From contig CM061094.1 in the NCBI GenBank assembly GCA_030770545.1, forward strand, positions 4,573,001-4,637,000: a stretch of 64,000 nt of DNA, written 5' to 3'. The stretch is from Macropodus opercularis. Lineage: Eukaryota; Chordata; Actinopteri; Anabantiformes; Osphronemidae. Positions 23,783 through 36,715 of the stretch are shown piece after piece; the stretch's first letter is position 1; every line of letters begins with the position of its first letter. The notes beneath the pieces are model-generated. The model worked only from the letters and a program-made list of their open reading frames with translations, was not told where the DNA came from and searched no databases. The translations under genes and the position numbers were made by a program.

Positions 23783-24980
23783 CTCTGTCTAGCAGTATCA
23801 GTCAAACCATCACCATGTTCCCTTTACACACATACACATGCGATCCCAGCGATCAATCGTCACTTAGTGGAACACAACCCTCTTGCTGTGTCTGATTACC
23901 AGCTGGGCTGAGATATAAAAGTGCTCTATTTGTCCGTCTGTGTCTATTTATCTATCTCTCCCTCTCTCTCATATGCACAAACACACATATTTCCACTCAG
24001 ATAGAAAGACTGTAGATGGATTTTGAGGGCTTTTAGAACTCAGCATGACGTCCACTGGATATAAATGAATGAGCCGCTGAGTGAGCTGTTGAATACATTA
24101 GAAGCTCATTTTCACAGCTCTGTAAGTCCTGCTTCGTGCTAATTACCTACATGTAAGTTCTTTATCCAGGCTGGTTTACACTGCAGTAGAGCTGTGCACC
24201 ATTTAGCATGACTGTCACCCTTACATGATTTTATTATGACACAGCTCTGTAATGAGTAAAACACTTTGTGTCAGGTTCCTACTATAGAGGTAATTATGAA
24301 ACGTAGAGTCAATGTATACTGAACCAAAATTAATTTTTGCTTTATTTAATTTGTAGAGGTTTGTGCAGTGTATCTCAGAGTAAACAGATGGTTAGCTACC
24401 TTGTTGCACCTGGTAGGTTTGTTGCTAGTGTCACTAAATGTCATGATGAGGAGCTATGTCTAAAAACACACTACTGCAATGGCCACAGCTGACCCCCAGA
24501 GCCAGGAACGAATATTATGAACAGACTGATAATTGCACCTGAGGAACAGCCAGACAAATATTTGATTTAAATTAGGCTTAGTAATAAGTAAGTTTTCACC
24601 TGATCACACACACACTTCACATTAAACTCTAGAATTGTCAAAGACACAGTATTCTGTACTACATGAGTCAAAATGTCTGTTAGTAAGTGTTTATTGATTC
24701 TGTTTTTTATGAAACATCTGGATTCTTTCAAATAGGGGAACGGATAGAATATAGCAGATACTAAAAGTACCATTTTAATTTCTAATGTCTATTTATGTTC
24801 AGCTTTTTGAATCACTGATTAAATGTCTGCTAACATTGCCACAATGACGGTGGAGGGACTGTGTGGTGCAGCATGACCTCGACCTCAATCTTTGACCAAA
24901 TAAAATAATTTGAAAGATGTGACAACAGCGCTCGCATTCAACAGGGAAAACTAAATGGATTCATTAGTAATAACTCTGTG

Positions 24981-25168
24981 GGGGTCGGCACAGTGGGGTG
25001 GTGGTTAGCACTGTCACCTCACAGGTTTGAATCCCAGAGGCAACCGGGGGCCTTTCTGTGTGAAGTTTGCATGTTCTCCCCGTCTATATGTGTGGCCCGG
25101 CGACAGACTGGCGACCTGTCCAGGGTGAAACCTGCCTCTCACCCACAGACAGCTGGCACACAAGGAAG
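24981..25168 (+). repeat. tRNA-like SINE-type teleost repeat, internally deleted
   Basis: The head 'gtggttagcactgtcacctc' and the B-box-like 'ggtttgaatccc' are followed by 'ctgtgtgaagtttgcatgtt', then directly by 'tgtggcccggcgacagac' and 'cctgtccagggtgaaacctg'. The middle section present at 58745-58840 is missing, so this is an internally deleted copy of the same family. Confidence 0.8.
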
Positions 25169-25609
25169 AAGAACTGACTGACTAGCTCTGTGGGTGTGCA
25201 AGGGTGAACAGTCAGTCGTAAGAACATGTCAGTGATAACGCGGAGTGTCAAAGTGCCTTTACTGGCCAACGTGTGTTCAAGCTACAGCAGGAAGGACACA
25301 TATACTAAGAATAATAGGGCCACGTTCACAGACAGAGACAAAGAAATTTAAATTAAATTTAACACGATCCTCAATTGTTGAATTCATTGTATGGTTGTTG
25401 TTGGAAAACAGACAGACCCCAGTGACCTTCTTATCTACTGCACAAGAATGACAGGACAGAGAAACATGAGGAAAAAAAACATTACGGAGGAGGAGAGAGA
25501 GAGAGGGAAAAGAGGCGTAGGAAGATGTGTTCATTTTTGTGTGTGAGTGTGTCTTCTATTCAGTCCTGCTGGCCTTGTGCTTCTCTTAAGTTAGCTGAAG
25601 GTTGTGCCT

Positions 25610-25645
25610 TCAATGAAAAGATCCCAATGGGGTCTTTTCATTGGA
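25610..25645. repeat. Short inverted repeat (hairpin)
   Basis: 'caatgaaaagatccc' is followed after a 3-base loop by its near-perfect inverse 'ggggtcttttcattg' (one G-T pair). The stem is about 14-16 bp. This is too short to be a typical microRNA precursor; function unknown. Confidence 0.6.
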
Positions 25646-26045
25646 GCCCAAGTGAAATGCCCCCGTGTGTGAGTGTGTGGAGACGCACACACAGGTTCCT
25701 GGTAGCCTTGGGCACCCAGGACCCACACGCATTGAAGACACGCGCTGCCTTTGTTCCTCCCAAACAGCTCTATACAAAAGTAATAAAGACAGGAGAGCTC
25801 TGACAGCCAATTCAACCATCTCTCCTGCTATTTATTCGCTTTCTCTCTGCTTCTCACCTTGATCGTCTGTCTCACTCCGTGTCTGTCTTTCATGATGATT
25901 TTGTCCCTTTCCCCCAACACTACACCATGTTTTCTGTTTTCCTGTACTTTCTGGTCTCTTGATGCTGTCTGTATAGTCGCCTACAGTACAAAACTACATC
26001 TCGTATGCTGACACAGGAAGCAGTCAGACAACGCACAAAACATGG

Positions 26046-26560
26046 TTGTTAAACCGTTCACAGCTCCCTTGCTGTCTGCATTCCTTCCTTATGTTTATCC
26101 TAGTTTTTTATTTTATCTCTCTCACTATCCTCATCTTTGATCTACGGTTCTCTCTTTATTTCTCCCTATTTATTTCCTCTGTCTGTCTGTCACTGTCTCC
26201 TCTCATGCTGAGTTTGCCTCCAGCCCTCCGTGCCTCTCCCTCCCTCTTAGCCTGTTTTTCTCTCCTCTCTCCTTCGATCTGTTTATTTTCTGCTTGTTTT
26301 TCTGGCCTCCACGGCTCTTTTCCTCCCCAGTCCAACTCTCTCCTCCTCCTCCCTCCACCTCGTCTCCACTTATCCCCACTCTCTTTTCTGCTTTAGTTCC
26401 TCATCTCAATCATTCAGCCTGCCTTTTCTTTTTATTTATCCCTTTCTCTGTCACTAGGGCAGCAGTGTGCTCCCCCCCTTCCCATCCCAATGATTTTTTT
26501 TTTCAAAACTATTCTGTATTTTTCTATTTCCTTCTGGCTTTTTGTTTATTTTTTGTATTA
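26046..26560 (+). repeat. Pyrimidine-rich tract
   Basis: About 500 bp with a strong C+T bias on the plus strand (many CTCTC, CCTCC and TTTCT runs). Long frames here are compositional. Confidence 0.7.
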
Positions 26561-28734
26561 AAGCACAAGAGCAGAATGATGAGAAAACACTATTCCTTAT
26601 GGTAACCTGTAGATATTGTAGGGGTCTGAATGATAATAGTGAAGTGCACTCTGTGTAAAACAAGGAATAAGTAAGAAACACATAAATGTTTTGATTAAGG
26701 GCTATTTTTATCATTTTGGCATGTTTCATGTTAATTTTTCATTAACCACGTTGCATCTAAATCTACTGCTTTGCAGTCATAATTCCTGATATACAGTACC
26801 ACTGTTCAATTCACAGCACGTACACCTGGAAATATCCGCAGAAAAAAAAAGACAGACAGTCTGGCCCTAATACTAGTTGCTGCAAGTTACCATACTATTT
26901 CTAAAAAGTCATGAGGTATAATGAGTCAATTGCTTAAACTGGCAACCACATATTTGCAAATGCATATTAAGTAGCTATCAGTGATGGGTAATAGTGATGA
27001 AGGTCCAATAGCAGGCTGATGACTCCAGAAGGAAAATTAATATTGTTTGTTCTACATTGAATATTTTGGGAAATGTTGAGCAAACTGGTGAGCTCCATAT
27101 TCATATATCTAGCATCTATTAAAAACCGTCTAATTTGTTTGTAAACTTTCTTGTTAGTCCAGGAGAAACATCTAGTCTATGAAGCACATGCCATACAAGG
27201 ACATCTGAAGCCTATCCCAGCATGCCTTGTGTTAAAGGTACAGTATGGCTCAACTTGACTTTTGCTTCATTTTCTCAGGACAAAATTAATTCCTCTAACA
27301 GGAAGGACACAGACATACTTAGTTTACTGTCTTATTTTGTAAGTCCTGGGCTTTACACAATTTCTACTGAGTAATCCTGTGATCATTTTCAAACTGTGTC
27401 TAAAAATGAAGTGTCTAAATACGAACCAACGCTTTTGTGCATTTAAATCAATAATGAGGAGTAATGTTGGACATTTGAAAACATGCCAGTCAATTCGTTA
27501 TGCTCTAAAATTGTGCTTTTTTATTTCATAAAAATGCCAGCTAGTTGTTTCGATGTCATTTAGCAACATGGCCCATATTACTCTGAGGTCAAATGTTTCC
27601 AGCGTTCACGATCCCATGTCAAAATTTCACAAATTCCTCTTTAAAGGTAACAGAGTCAAGACAGGTATCACAAATAATTAAACACCTGTAGGTGCCAAGC
27701 CTGGGGGACCAGAGTTTAATGCCCTGCTTGTTGCAGGCTGTGGTATCATCACATGAGTATTACTGATGAACTAAACTTTAACCTTATCAAATACATTTAA
27801 CCCAGCCCCACAAGCATACACTGCACATCTCCTATTGTTCCTTTTCTCTCTGTCAGTGTTAAGTGCTCCCAGTAAGCTCAGCTAATAGTGGTCTAGTTCT
27901 CCTTATGTCTCCATTGGGGAAACACACTCACTAAACATTGTTCTTTACATTTTTACCATTTTTTCAGACTGGCCAAAAGTACAGTTGCAGGCAGTTTCCC
28001 CTTTAAACTGCCTGTTTTATGGATTATGGAGGCATTGCTGCAATTCAGTACTATTCTGTATAAAAACGTGAATGGGAGGACACTGTTGACCCTGCTTTAT
28101 GCAGCAATGAGAGTACAAAATATCATGTTGAACGTATGTCTCAGGGAAAGGTGACAGAAGGAATTGGGCATGAGGTTGAAGCGGTTGGTTACAATGTATT
28201 TCTGCACCCCACCACCAGGGCAGTTTCTCAGTATTAGGGGAGAAAGAGTGTTTTAATGGCATTTTGACACACGTCTCAGGTGCATGAAAAAACACCAGTT
28301 GGATTTGACTTGAAAAGAAAAACCTTCAAAATGCAGGATAGCAGAGCAGATCAGTTGGTAGACATTCCATTGCATCCATAGGAGCAAAAGCACTAAATCC
28401 TAAAGTCAAACACTAAATACTCTGGTGATGATTTGTAATCAACCACTCTTATCCTACGTCTGCAACAAAAGCTTTTTGATCCATATAAAGCAGCTATCTG
28501 AATCCTTCTACCTGTCTACGCTACCTACCTGTTATAATTAAGTTATTACACAAAACACAATTTTGCATGTCGCATAAACATTTTAAAGCCACACTTTAAT
28601 GATAGAGAGCTATGAACATGCTAGTTTGTCTGACTTGTCTGGTTGCTTTCAAAATTTAACTAAAGTTAAGAACTTATATTAACAATATTATATATATGGA
28701 TATACATTTAGATTGCATATCTAGATTGCAATTT

Positions 28735-28872
28735 ATTGATTGGCTGTAGCCACCAAGCTTGCTTGATATGGGATTTGTTGGGTTTAACTGTGTAAGATCT
28801 TAAACCTTAAATGTAAAGTGCCTTGAGATAATTGCTGTTGTGAACTGACTCTATATACAAAATTGAATTGGG
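28735..28872 (+). repeat. 3' tail of a common teleost retroelement
   Basis: 'tctaaaccttaaatgtaaag'-like sequence with 'tgccttgagataa', 'ctatatacaaaattgaattg' matches the 3' end of an interspersed retroelement common in fish, whose copies end in TTGAATTG repeats. The same tail appears inverted at 49655-49750. Confidence 0.65.
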
Positions 28873-30592
28873 TCTGCCTTCTGTTTACACAACTTTAAAT
28901 ATGTCTGACAGACATTTACTGGAGAACAAACCAATAAGCTAGTTAGAGTACACTTGACAAATTTTAAGAAAAGTCATCTCCAAGGTGTTTAGCTGCTGTT
29001 AATCAGAGCTACTGCTGCAACTTTTTTTTGTCTTCCTGCCATACTTAAGCGTGCTTAGTGAATATACAGTATACAGTGTGTCTTTAAAACTTTGCCTACA
29101 ATGGCACCCCTCTTGTCTGGTTCAAGGTAACACTGATGGGTTGCCATGGTTTTGGTAGTGAGCACAGCCAATCATCATAGCAGCTTGCTGTGCTTTGCTT
29201 CTTATTTCTTTGCTTCACATATCTGCTTTTTGTTCTCTGAAGGTATATACCAGTGGAAAAAAGCCAAGGACTGAGGAAAAGCAGAAAGAAAAGCGTGAGA
29301 GACTATTTACACAGACTAACACAATTTAAAAGACTGTGACAAAGGTGAGAATACGAGAGTATGGAGTTACAGTACTGCATGTATTCACACATACAGATAA
29401 ACAGAACCTTGTTATACTTTGTCTGTTAAAACTTAGAATAAATGGGTTCCATTTCTACAGATATACAGTAGTTTTCTCATCAAGATGAGAAAAAAGGTTA
29501 TGCTTCAAAATTTTATAAAACATTAGTTAAATATTTCAAGCATTCTAATACAATCAGAAAAGTTTGTCTCATGTCCAATTATGCCATGCCATCTTCCATT
29601 TACCTGCATGTGAGCTTCTTGATAGCGATTTGGGTATAAATACCTCCACACTCCTGTCTGTCATAACATGCAAATGTGTGTAACTTTAACAGTCTTAACT
29701 GAACGTGTCGGTGCAGCACGTACTACCTACAGCAACCAAGATCTAGTCATAAATCTCACTAATGCATGTACAAATTAAAAAATCCATATACGCATTTCCA
29801 TTTTGTTGACATTCCTAATCTACTCCAATTCAAGATGATGTTGAATCGTTCAGAAATTCTGGATCTGTAACTAAACACATTTCTTTGTCTTCAGAGTTCT
29901 GTGGCGTTGGTTTTAATGTTGCTATGAACTGTGAGACTCTAAATTTTGTTCATAATTCTACAGAATGCTAATAACTGGAAACAGGATGCGTCTACCATCA
30001 GGCCAAGAGTGTAAATTTTATATACATGATTAGTCTTATACATGATTAGGCATAGGTATATAAAATGAAGTGGTTCAGTGGAATGAAGTAGAATCAGTGC
30101 ATCATCAAAGCCATTAAGGTTTTTTCTCACCACCATCAGTGCACCAACTATCATAGCTATCCATGTTGGAAATACTAAAGTTCACACAACCCGCATACAA
30201 TATACCATTAGATACACAGCACACCATTTGAAAGTCTCGGTTAATGATGCTACTAAGGGTTAGCCAAACAAGCTCATTTGGCAGGAGGAAGAAAACGTGT
30301 TCTATTTCAGTCAGCTCAGCTTTGAAGCTGCCACTTTAGACATGGTACATTCAGTGTCTATCCGGAGCAAGTGTTTGTCCCTTGGTCTAACAAACAGAAG
30401 TCGATGTTTTCATAAAGGGGGAAAGGGAATGGGAAAGGAAGTGGGGGGGGGGGGGGGTCTGGCAAGGGTGCAAAGCGAGCTGTGTAAGAACATGATGAAG
30501 ATCTTCTCGACAGGGTCTTCCTCCCTGGCTACTAGATGGTTAGCACTTGTTTTGTCTACAGAAGAGATTAATGAGACCTTTACACTTATGCG

Positions 30593-30597
<5 letters not shown>
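28873..30597. other. Unassigned DNA
   Basis: No gene or recognised transposon. A G-run of 14 lies at about 30444-30457. Confidence 0.55.

Positions 30598-30634
<37 letters not shown>
30598..30634 (+). repeat. (AC)18 microsatellite
   Basis: Uninterrupted AC units followed by GCATGCATAC. It accounts for the His/Thr run in the plus frame at 30297-30773. Confidence 0.95.
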
Positions 30635-30638
<4 letters not shown>

Positions 30639-30821
30639 TGCATACTAGATGCAAACACAAATTATCTGTGGTTCAGTTCCTGTGAAAAACAGTGTCTATG
30701 TGTTAAGTATCTGGATAAATCTGTAGAACTAATGAGCCTTACCTCTGTTTTACCATCAACTGCTGTTCTTTAAGGGAAATGAGCACGGCACAGGTGATGA
30801 ATTAAAACAGTGTTTATAAAC

Positions 30822-30920
30822 TTGGTGGCACTGTGGTGTAGTTTTCTAGCACTATCACCTCACAGCAAGAAGGTCCTAGATCCAATTCCTGGAGGCCTTT
30901 CTGTGTGGAGTTTGACTTGA
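30822..30920 (+). repeat. SINE-like teleost repeat, 5' part
   Basis: Head sequence 'ggtggcactgtggtgtag', 'ctcacagcaagaaggtccta' and 'cctttctgtgtggagtttg' are the 5' third of the SINE-type family seen in full at 58664-58955. The rest is missing. Confidence 0.8.
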
Positions 30921-30966
30921 CAGTGGAGTTGTACTTGTTACCTCAGGAAAAATGTTTACTACTTTT

Positions 30967-31310
30967 CATAGTAGCATGTTTTTTGGTGAAGAGAGTCAGT
31001 AATATAGTACTACTGCTGACACTGACTATTAAATTCAACTCAATTGTTTAGATTGTTATTGATAATTCTGGTGCTAGTTAATGTAGCTGCCATTGCTAGT
31101 TGGTGTCCAAGCACAATATTGGCATATTTCAAAATATAAAGTCAGAAACACAGCACAGTATATGGCATATCTTTGGTTAACACATAATAAATTATGTTAA
31201 TGGTCAACTGATATAGGTGACTCATTACAAATAATACACAATTTGTTCAACTTCAATGAGCATTTGGTGAATTATTAAGACTTCAAGCCCTTGTTTTTGT
31301 TTAGAGCTTA
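30967..31310 (+). repeat. Direct repeat pair, left copy
   Basis: About 345 bp with many identical blocks to 32887-33260 in the same orientation, such as 'gaagagagtcagtaatatag', 'aaattatgttaatggtcaac' and 'gcatttggtgaattattaag'. Differences include many substitutions and small indels, so the duplication is old. The unit is unlike any transposon I recognise. Confidence 0.85.
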
Positions 31311-32886
31311 TTTGCTTTGTTCTGCTAGTTTATGTTGAATAATTTGATAGCTGGTTAGGCAAAAAGTTTTAGTGTTGTTTTAGGGGAAAAAAGCATCCTT
31401 TGGATGGAAGTGGATGATGGAAATATGTCATTGAATCAAAGTAGATATTGAAATCTTTGAGCATGATTGTCATTTTTGCATAATTCTTCAGTTTGTATTG
31501 CTTCTTTGGGATTCATGAGCAAGTTCAGTAATGCTTCTGGGTCTCATGTATCAAATTAGTCCATTTTAAGGCCTGCCCTCTTACGACGTATAGGACTTTG
31601 AGGTTTGGAGACCACTTTCTCGGTTTCCTCTGAAGTTTGACTTTGAACCTCCTTGGGTTGAACAGTTCTTTTGGACATGTTCTCACCATAGGGCCGCATG
31701 GTTGTTGTTGGTGTTTTCGACAGCTTGTGAAAGACGTCCTTATATTTGACAAGGTTATTTTGACAAAGAATCTTTTAAAAACATTAACATAAAAAAAGTA
31801 CCCCCTGTGAATTTTTTTCTTGCCTCTGCAGCGTTGGCTTAACCCACCGCACTTTTCAGCACACAGTGGTCAAAGCAGCACTTCAGTCTGTATGTCGGCA
31901 TGTAGAAAACCTGATCAGCATAAACAGACATCCTCAAAAAAACATAAAGCAGAGGAAAATGCTCACCAGCTTCCTGTATGTATTGTACTGTATGTCTCAA
32001 CGTCTATCTCCCCCTTCTTTTTCACTTTCCTTTATTTATTTCATCGCCTCTGTTCTCTCTGATGTCCGCTTCTTGTTTTGTCTAAGTCAAGGTTTCTGAA
32101 AGGTGGAACATCTGTTGTCTCATCAAAACAGCTCTCTATAGCCAGCCACATATTTTTGCTCCTGTTCTTTGCCTGTCTTATATTCCTCGCCCTTTCTACC
32201 AGGAGGAGTGCGTAATGAAAGCACGCCTCTCCAAGTGACCTTGGAGATGAAAGATTGCAGCATACCACAGAGTTCTTTTGTAGAGATAAAATTCAATCCA
32301 GCTCAATTCAATATTTTGTTTGACGCAGTTTAATTTAAGGCTCTTTCTTCAGAACAAACTGCTTCAGCGATGACACGTGAGCACCAATGAAGTGTGGTTT
32401 ACAACTTGTAAATAATATTTTCCATCTTTCATTCATTCCGTATCATTAGTGAAAGTTACAGATGTCGATGATGAAAGCATTTGCAATACTGTACATACAA
32501 AGATTTGGTCACAAAGACTTCAGAGAAGCAAACAACACAAAATTTATTTGGTCAGTTATTGCTCATTAGTGTGGACATGTCAGAACTTACAAGCTATACA
32601 CTAGGTTATTTATCATGTGATGTTCAGCATTTTATTAAGTTTCTTTTTGTATCTCTGTTATCCAGACAAGGATTTAGAGCTGAAGGAACCCAGTAAGTCA
32701 ACAATGATCTTTGCAGCCACTGTTGTTAATTCCTGACGTGAATGCTTCTTAGGTTTTTAAGGAAGTCTGACTATTTAAAGGCTGAATTGCATCCTTCCAC
32801 AAAGTTTAGTTACCAACTGTATTGTGGTTCTTTCCCCTGTAAAAAATGACCATAACATACAAATCAATATAACAGCATTATCACCA
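31311..32886. other. Spacer between the direct repeats, unassigned
   Basis: About 1.58 kb with no supported gene. The minus-strand frame 31525-31752 (75 codons, basic) and the plus frames at 31820-32099 have no recognised motif. A short 'ttcaatccagctcaattcaa' at about 32292 resembles an inverted retroelement tail. Confidence 0.45.
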
Positions 32887-33260
32887 TAGCATAGTAGTTT
32901 TTCAATGAAGAGAGTCAGTAATATAGTACTATTGTTGCACTGACTTTATTAAATTTTAACTGAATTATTTAGATTATTGATAATTCTAGTGCTTGTTAAT
33001 GTAGCTGACATTGCTAGTTGGTATGCAAGCACAATAAATGTGCATATTACAAAATATAAAGTCAAAATCATAGATACATGGTAGCACAGTATATGTATAT
33101 GTATATCTTTGGTTAACACAAAATAAATTATGTTAATGGTCAACTGACGTAGGTTTGTCAGTGACTCATGGAATTACAAATAATACACAATTTGTTCAAC
33201 TTCATTGAGCATTTGGTGAATTATTAAGACTTCAAGTCCTTATGTATGTTTAGATCTAGT
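32887..33260 (+). repeat. Direct repeat pair, right copy
   Basis: Right copy of the pair described at 30967-31310, with a small insertion of 'tatatgtatatgtatatc' type sequence near 33090-33108. The copies lie about 1.92 kb apart start to start. Confidence 0.85.
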
Positions 33261-35125
33261 TTGTTTGTTTATTATTTTAAGACTAACCAGCTATCAAAGT
33301 ACGGATCCTCACTTGCTTTACAGACACCCACTGGGCTGCTGCAAGTGTTAGGGATTGATACTGCATTGAGTTACTGTACGTCTGTGAGCTTGTGTCCAAG
33401 GCAGGGAGATTAAGCCATTGTCTTGTTCTTTCACTGTGTTTTTCATCTATCTCTGTTTCTCGTTGACGGCTGCAGTTGATTTTTTAATGGGAAAATCCAA
33501 ACAGAACCGCCCTCCTTTATGCTTTCTCTTGGTCTAATTTCCCACCCTTTCCCCTTCTGTATTTCTTTCTCCTTTTCACCAACCAAAATATCAGAGTGTA
33601 TTTCTCTTCTTTGTGTAGCTGTCAGTGTTACTGATCGATGAAATGGAAAGGCCATAGAGGGGGAAGACAGAGAGAGAGTCCAAGAGAAGGCAGTGAAGGA
33701 AAAGGGAAAGCAGTTAGAAATAAGAAGGGAATATAAAAATAAAAGTACATTGAATATGTTTACATTATTTCTCACTCCTTTCTTTCTCTCCATGTTTCTC
33801 TCCGACTGTCAAAGCCTTCCAGGCCAAGGAAAGCACTAAACCATACTGTGTGTCAGCTGTCAGCAAAACTTGCAGGAACAACAGGATGTAAAAAAAAAGA
33901 GAATACTATAGAATAATAGAGAGTAACAACATGAAAGAGTTTGATGTGGTAAAAGAAAGATATGAGGGACAGAAAGGAAGGAATGGGACAAATTTAATAG
34001 GAATATAAAAATTAAAAAAAGGAAATGCATGAAAATGTGTCAAATTAAAAAAAGAAAAGTAAGCAAACAATAATTCAAAGCAGTGAGCTCATGGACATAG
34101 CATAGTACAGTATGTTCATCTTTATAAAGAGATAATTCTTTATTTTTATGACAGCTATTTTAGCATGCTTGGCCATCATTTCTGTCACTGAGATACTGAC
34201 AGTAAGCTAGCTCTTAAATCGTACCTGGTATATTGTTAATTATGTTGTTAATAAAAATTTACTTTTTGCATTTCATGCATGTATACTGCATACATCCCAA
34301 TTCCCACAAACTGGAACATATACTGTAGGTCTTGAGCATAAAGTGACTAAATTTGGACTATTTTATCTTTTGATTAAGAATAATTAATTAATTAATTTCT
34401 ATTAAGTTTTAACATCCTGTGGATATTAGTGTCAGACAATGCAGTTAGGTTGAATTCTAAATTGCTGCTATGGTGGACTATCAAGTTGTATGATTGACAA
34501 CTGGGATAAGCTCCTGCATGTCCTTACAAGGTCTAAGCAGTAGATGACTGAGTAAGGAGTTGAATTTTAAATAACACACTAGCCCCTTTTACACTGGTCA
34601 TTGAAGCACTAATACTTCACTCACTAGCACCGATCATGACTTAAACAAGTACTGTACAGTACATTGTACAGCACTCAGCTTCATTTAAGCAGCATATTTA
34701 TGTGATTAGACAACGGTAAGTTGAGAAGACGCAGGTTGGTGCATTAGAAGGGCTATAGCATATAGTCATTATTAAGTCACATGAATGTATGAAAGCCCAG
34801 TCAGTTTTGTTTGTTTTCTATGTAAACCCAGCCTTGACACGCAGATGGATAACATAGACAGGAGATGCGAAGTGAGTCATACCAGTTAGTAATCTAGCCT
34901 TGTGGTTTTTGTACAAGCACCAAAATGACCTGGTTCACCAATCAGTGTACTGACATTAGCACAGTGATTTACCAGCAGCCTGCTACTAGGCAACACCAGC
35001 AGCACTGCAGATGAGCATGCACAATATGTTTATGCAGAATAGATGCACGCAAGATGCACGCAAGAGAGAGAGACTATGAGCAGATATTGGCTCATGTGTG
35101 CCTATCCTTCTGTGGCTATCACATA

Positions 35126-35130
<5 letters not shown>
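33261..35130. other. Unassigned DNA
   Basis: No gene. A short decayed SINE-like tail lies at 34445-34560 ('ttctaaattgctgctatggt ... caactgggataagctcctgc'). The segment 33650-34060 is purine-rich. Confidence 0.5.

Positions 35131-35197
<67 letters not shown>
35131..35197 (+). repeat. (GT)33 microsatellite
   Basis: Longest uninterrupted dinucleotide run in the window. It generates all-Cys/Val or His/Thr frames on the two strands. Confidence 0.97.
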
Positions 35198-35198
<1 letters not shown>

Positions 35199-36715
35199 TG
35201 ACAAACTGCTTCATCCTTCCCTGGGGTTTGTGTGGAGCTGCATGTATGGAAAAAAGTTAAATTGACATGTGAGCAAACAAAATGTCAAGTGCATATTATT
35301 AACACTACATTAATAACATTACTGACATACTGACATACCTTGCTAGACACATATAATATATAATATAATATATTAACAAGAGAGTAACATGTGACAGCAC
35401 ATAGAAGAGACTTGCCATGTAAATTAATGTTTTATTATTTTCACTGTAAACAATGTTTTTTTAAACAAACTAACCTCAGATGTCATTGTTTTTGTTCAAC
35501 TCCCAAAACGTGTTGAGTCATACTCAATAGTTATCTGTCTATGCACAAAGTCAATGATACACTTACATACAATTACACTTACATCCTACTGTACATTATG
35601 AGTCTCCAAATGGACTGTAGTACTGGGAACATGTAAACTCCACAGAGAGAGAAGTGAGTATTATCCTCCTGTTTCACTGGGCAGGCAGTAAGAATTCTGG
35701 TCAGATATTAACGACTTTGTCATCAGCCCCCTTACCTCAGCACGACTGGCCAGAATGGTCCAGAAATGTCATGTCCACCTGCTAATGAGGTGGGAATGTG
35801 TGTATGTGTGTTCAGCTAAAAGGAGCTTAGGGCCTCTTGTCTACAGAAGGAGGAGTGCATGCACACACCCACACACACACACACACACACTCACACTGCC
35901 ATTTAACGGAACCATAGACTCTCATTTTGTTTCAATGTCTGGCCTCTAGACTGGTCAATCCTAATTTTTATTTTTCATGTATGCACACATACAGTTACAC
36001 ACAAGAGCACTTCTAGCTCTTACTCTGACCCTAACCATCACAGATAATGTATAACCTTAACCCTGTTAAACCCTAAACCCTTCAGGTTACTTCAGTTTAT
36101 TTAATCATGTCAGTGCACAGATATTTTCTTTTCACCTCTATATACACTTCTATTAAAATACCTACCAGCAGTCTGGACAGTGGACACTTCATTTCAAATT
36201 TGTCATACCGTATATATTTCTTGGTGAAGCTGGACCCTTTAAATCTTCAACAAAAATGGAAAAATGTTTGTGAGTTGAGTGAGTTGAGTTTGTGTAAAAT
36301 AAAATTGCTCTCTATTTGGTGCATACATCAGTTTGTTAAAAGTACAGCACCATCAAAAAGTAGGGTTAGAAGTCCACCAAGTCCAATAACACTCCAATAA
36401 CTCTCAAATGTCAAATTGATGCATGTGTGCATGATTTTCTATGAAGTACTACATACTACATATACAGTAGACCCCTGTTTGTGGTGTCAGTCATTCACAG
36501 AGTTTTCCTTAGAACCTAACTAAATTATTTGTGGAAACTGGAAAACTGTACACTATACACTACTGTACATGTCGGATATGGTTCATGGCATCCCAGTGCA
36601 GAATTCAGATGAATTACAGTATATATAGAGTAAACTTACAGTAAAGTACTGCAAAGCATGAGGGTTTATTGTACTTTTACAGTATATTCTTTTTTTTTTA
36701 TCAAGAGTAATATAT
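35198..36715. other. Unassigned DNA
   Basis: No gene. It includes a small (CA)n at 35868-35890 and several 'tacagta' motifs. The flank of the transposon nest ends at the TA of 36716-36717. Confidence 0.55.

Larger units (their letters stand above)
20791..24980. other. Unassigned DNA with microsatellites
   Basis: No gene supported. A purine-rich strand (about 23390-23720) lies between two microsatellites and opens long artefactual frames on both strands. A 14-bp tandem duplication 'ataagagaggccat' sits at about 22308-22336. No transposon was recognised, although 21480-21780 reads like a diverged repeat of unknown type. Confidence 0.5.
25169..28734. other. Unassigned DNA
   Basis: No gene supported. 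It contains a short perfect-stem inverted repeat (25610-25645) and a long pyrimidine-rich tract (26046-26560) that opens Ser/Leu/Pro-rich artefactual frames. The minus-strand frame at 28017-28295 (92 codons) has no recognised motif. Confidence 0.5.

Noticed and set aside
23328..23911. Overlapping frames of 97-132 codons on both strands
   Set aside because: They come from purine/pyrimidine strand bias and flanking CA/TG microsatellites; no motif, and they contradict each other.
26046..26605. Long Ser/Leu/Pro-rich frames with hydrophobic segments
   Set aside because: Explained by the pyrimidine-rich tract; no splice or start context.
30297..30773. 158-codon plus-strand frame
   Set aside because: Contains poly-Gly from a G run and poly-His/Thr from (AC)18; the rest has no motif.
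31525..31752. 75-codon basic minus-strand frame as a ribosomal-protein-like retrocopy
   Set aside because: No match to a ribosomal protein I can recall and no poly-A tail or target duplication seen.
30967..33260. Direct repeat pair as LTRs of a small retroelement
   Set aside because: Ends are not TG...CA, no primer-binding site or polypurine tract is visible, and the spacer has no retroelement motif.
35054..35260. Cys/Val repeat frame
   Set aside because: Translation of the (GT)33 microsatellite.
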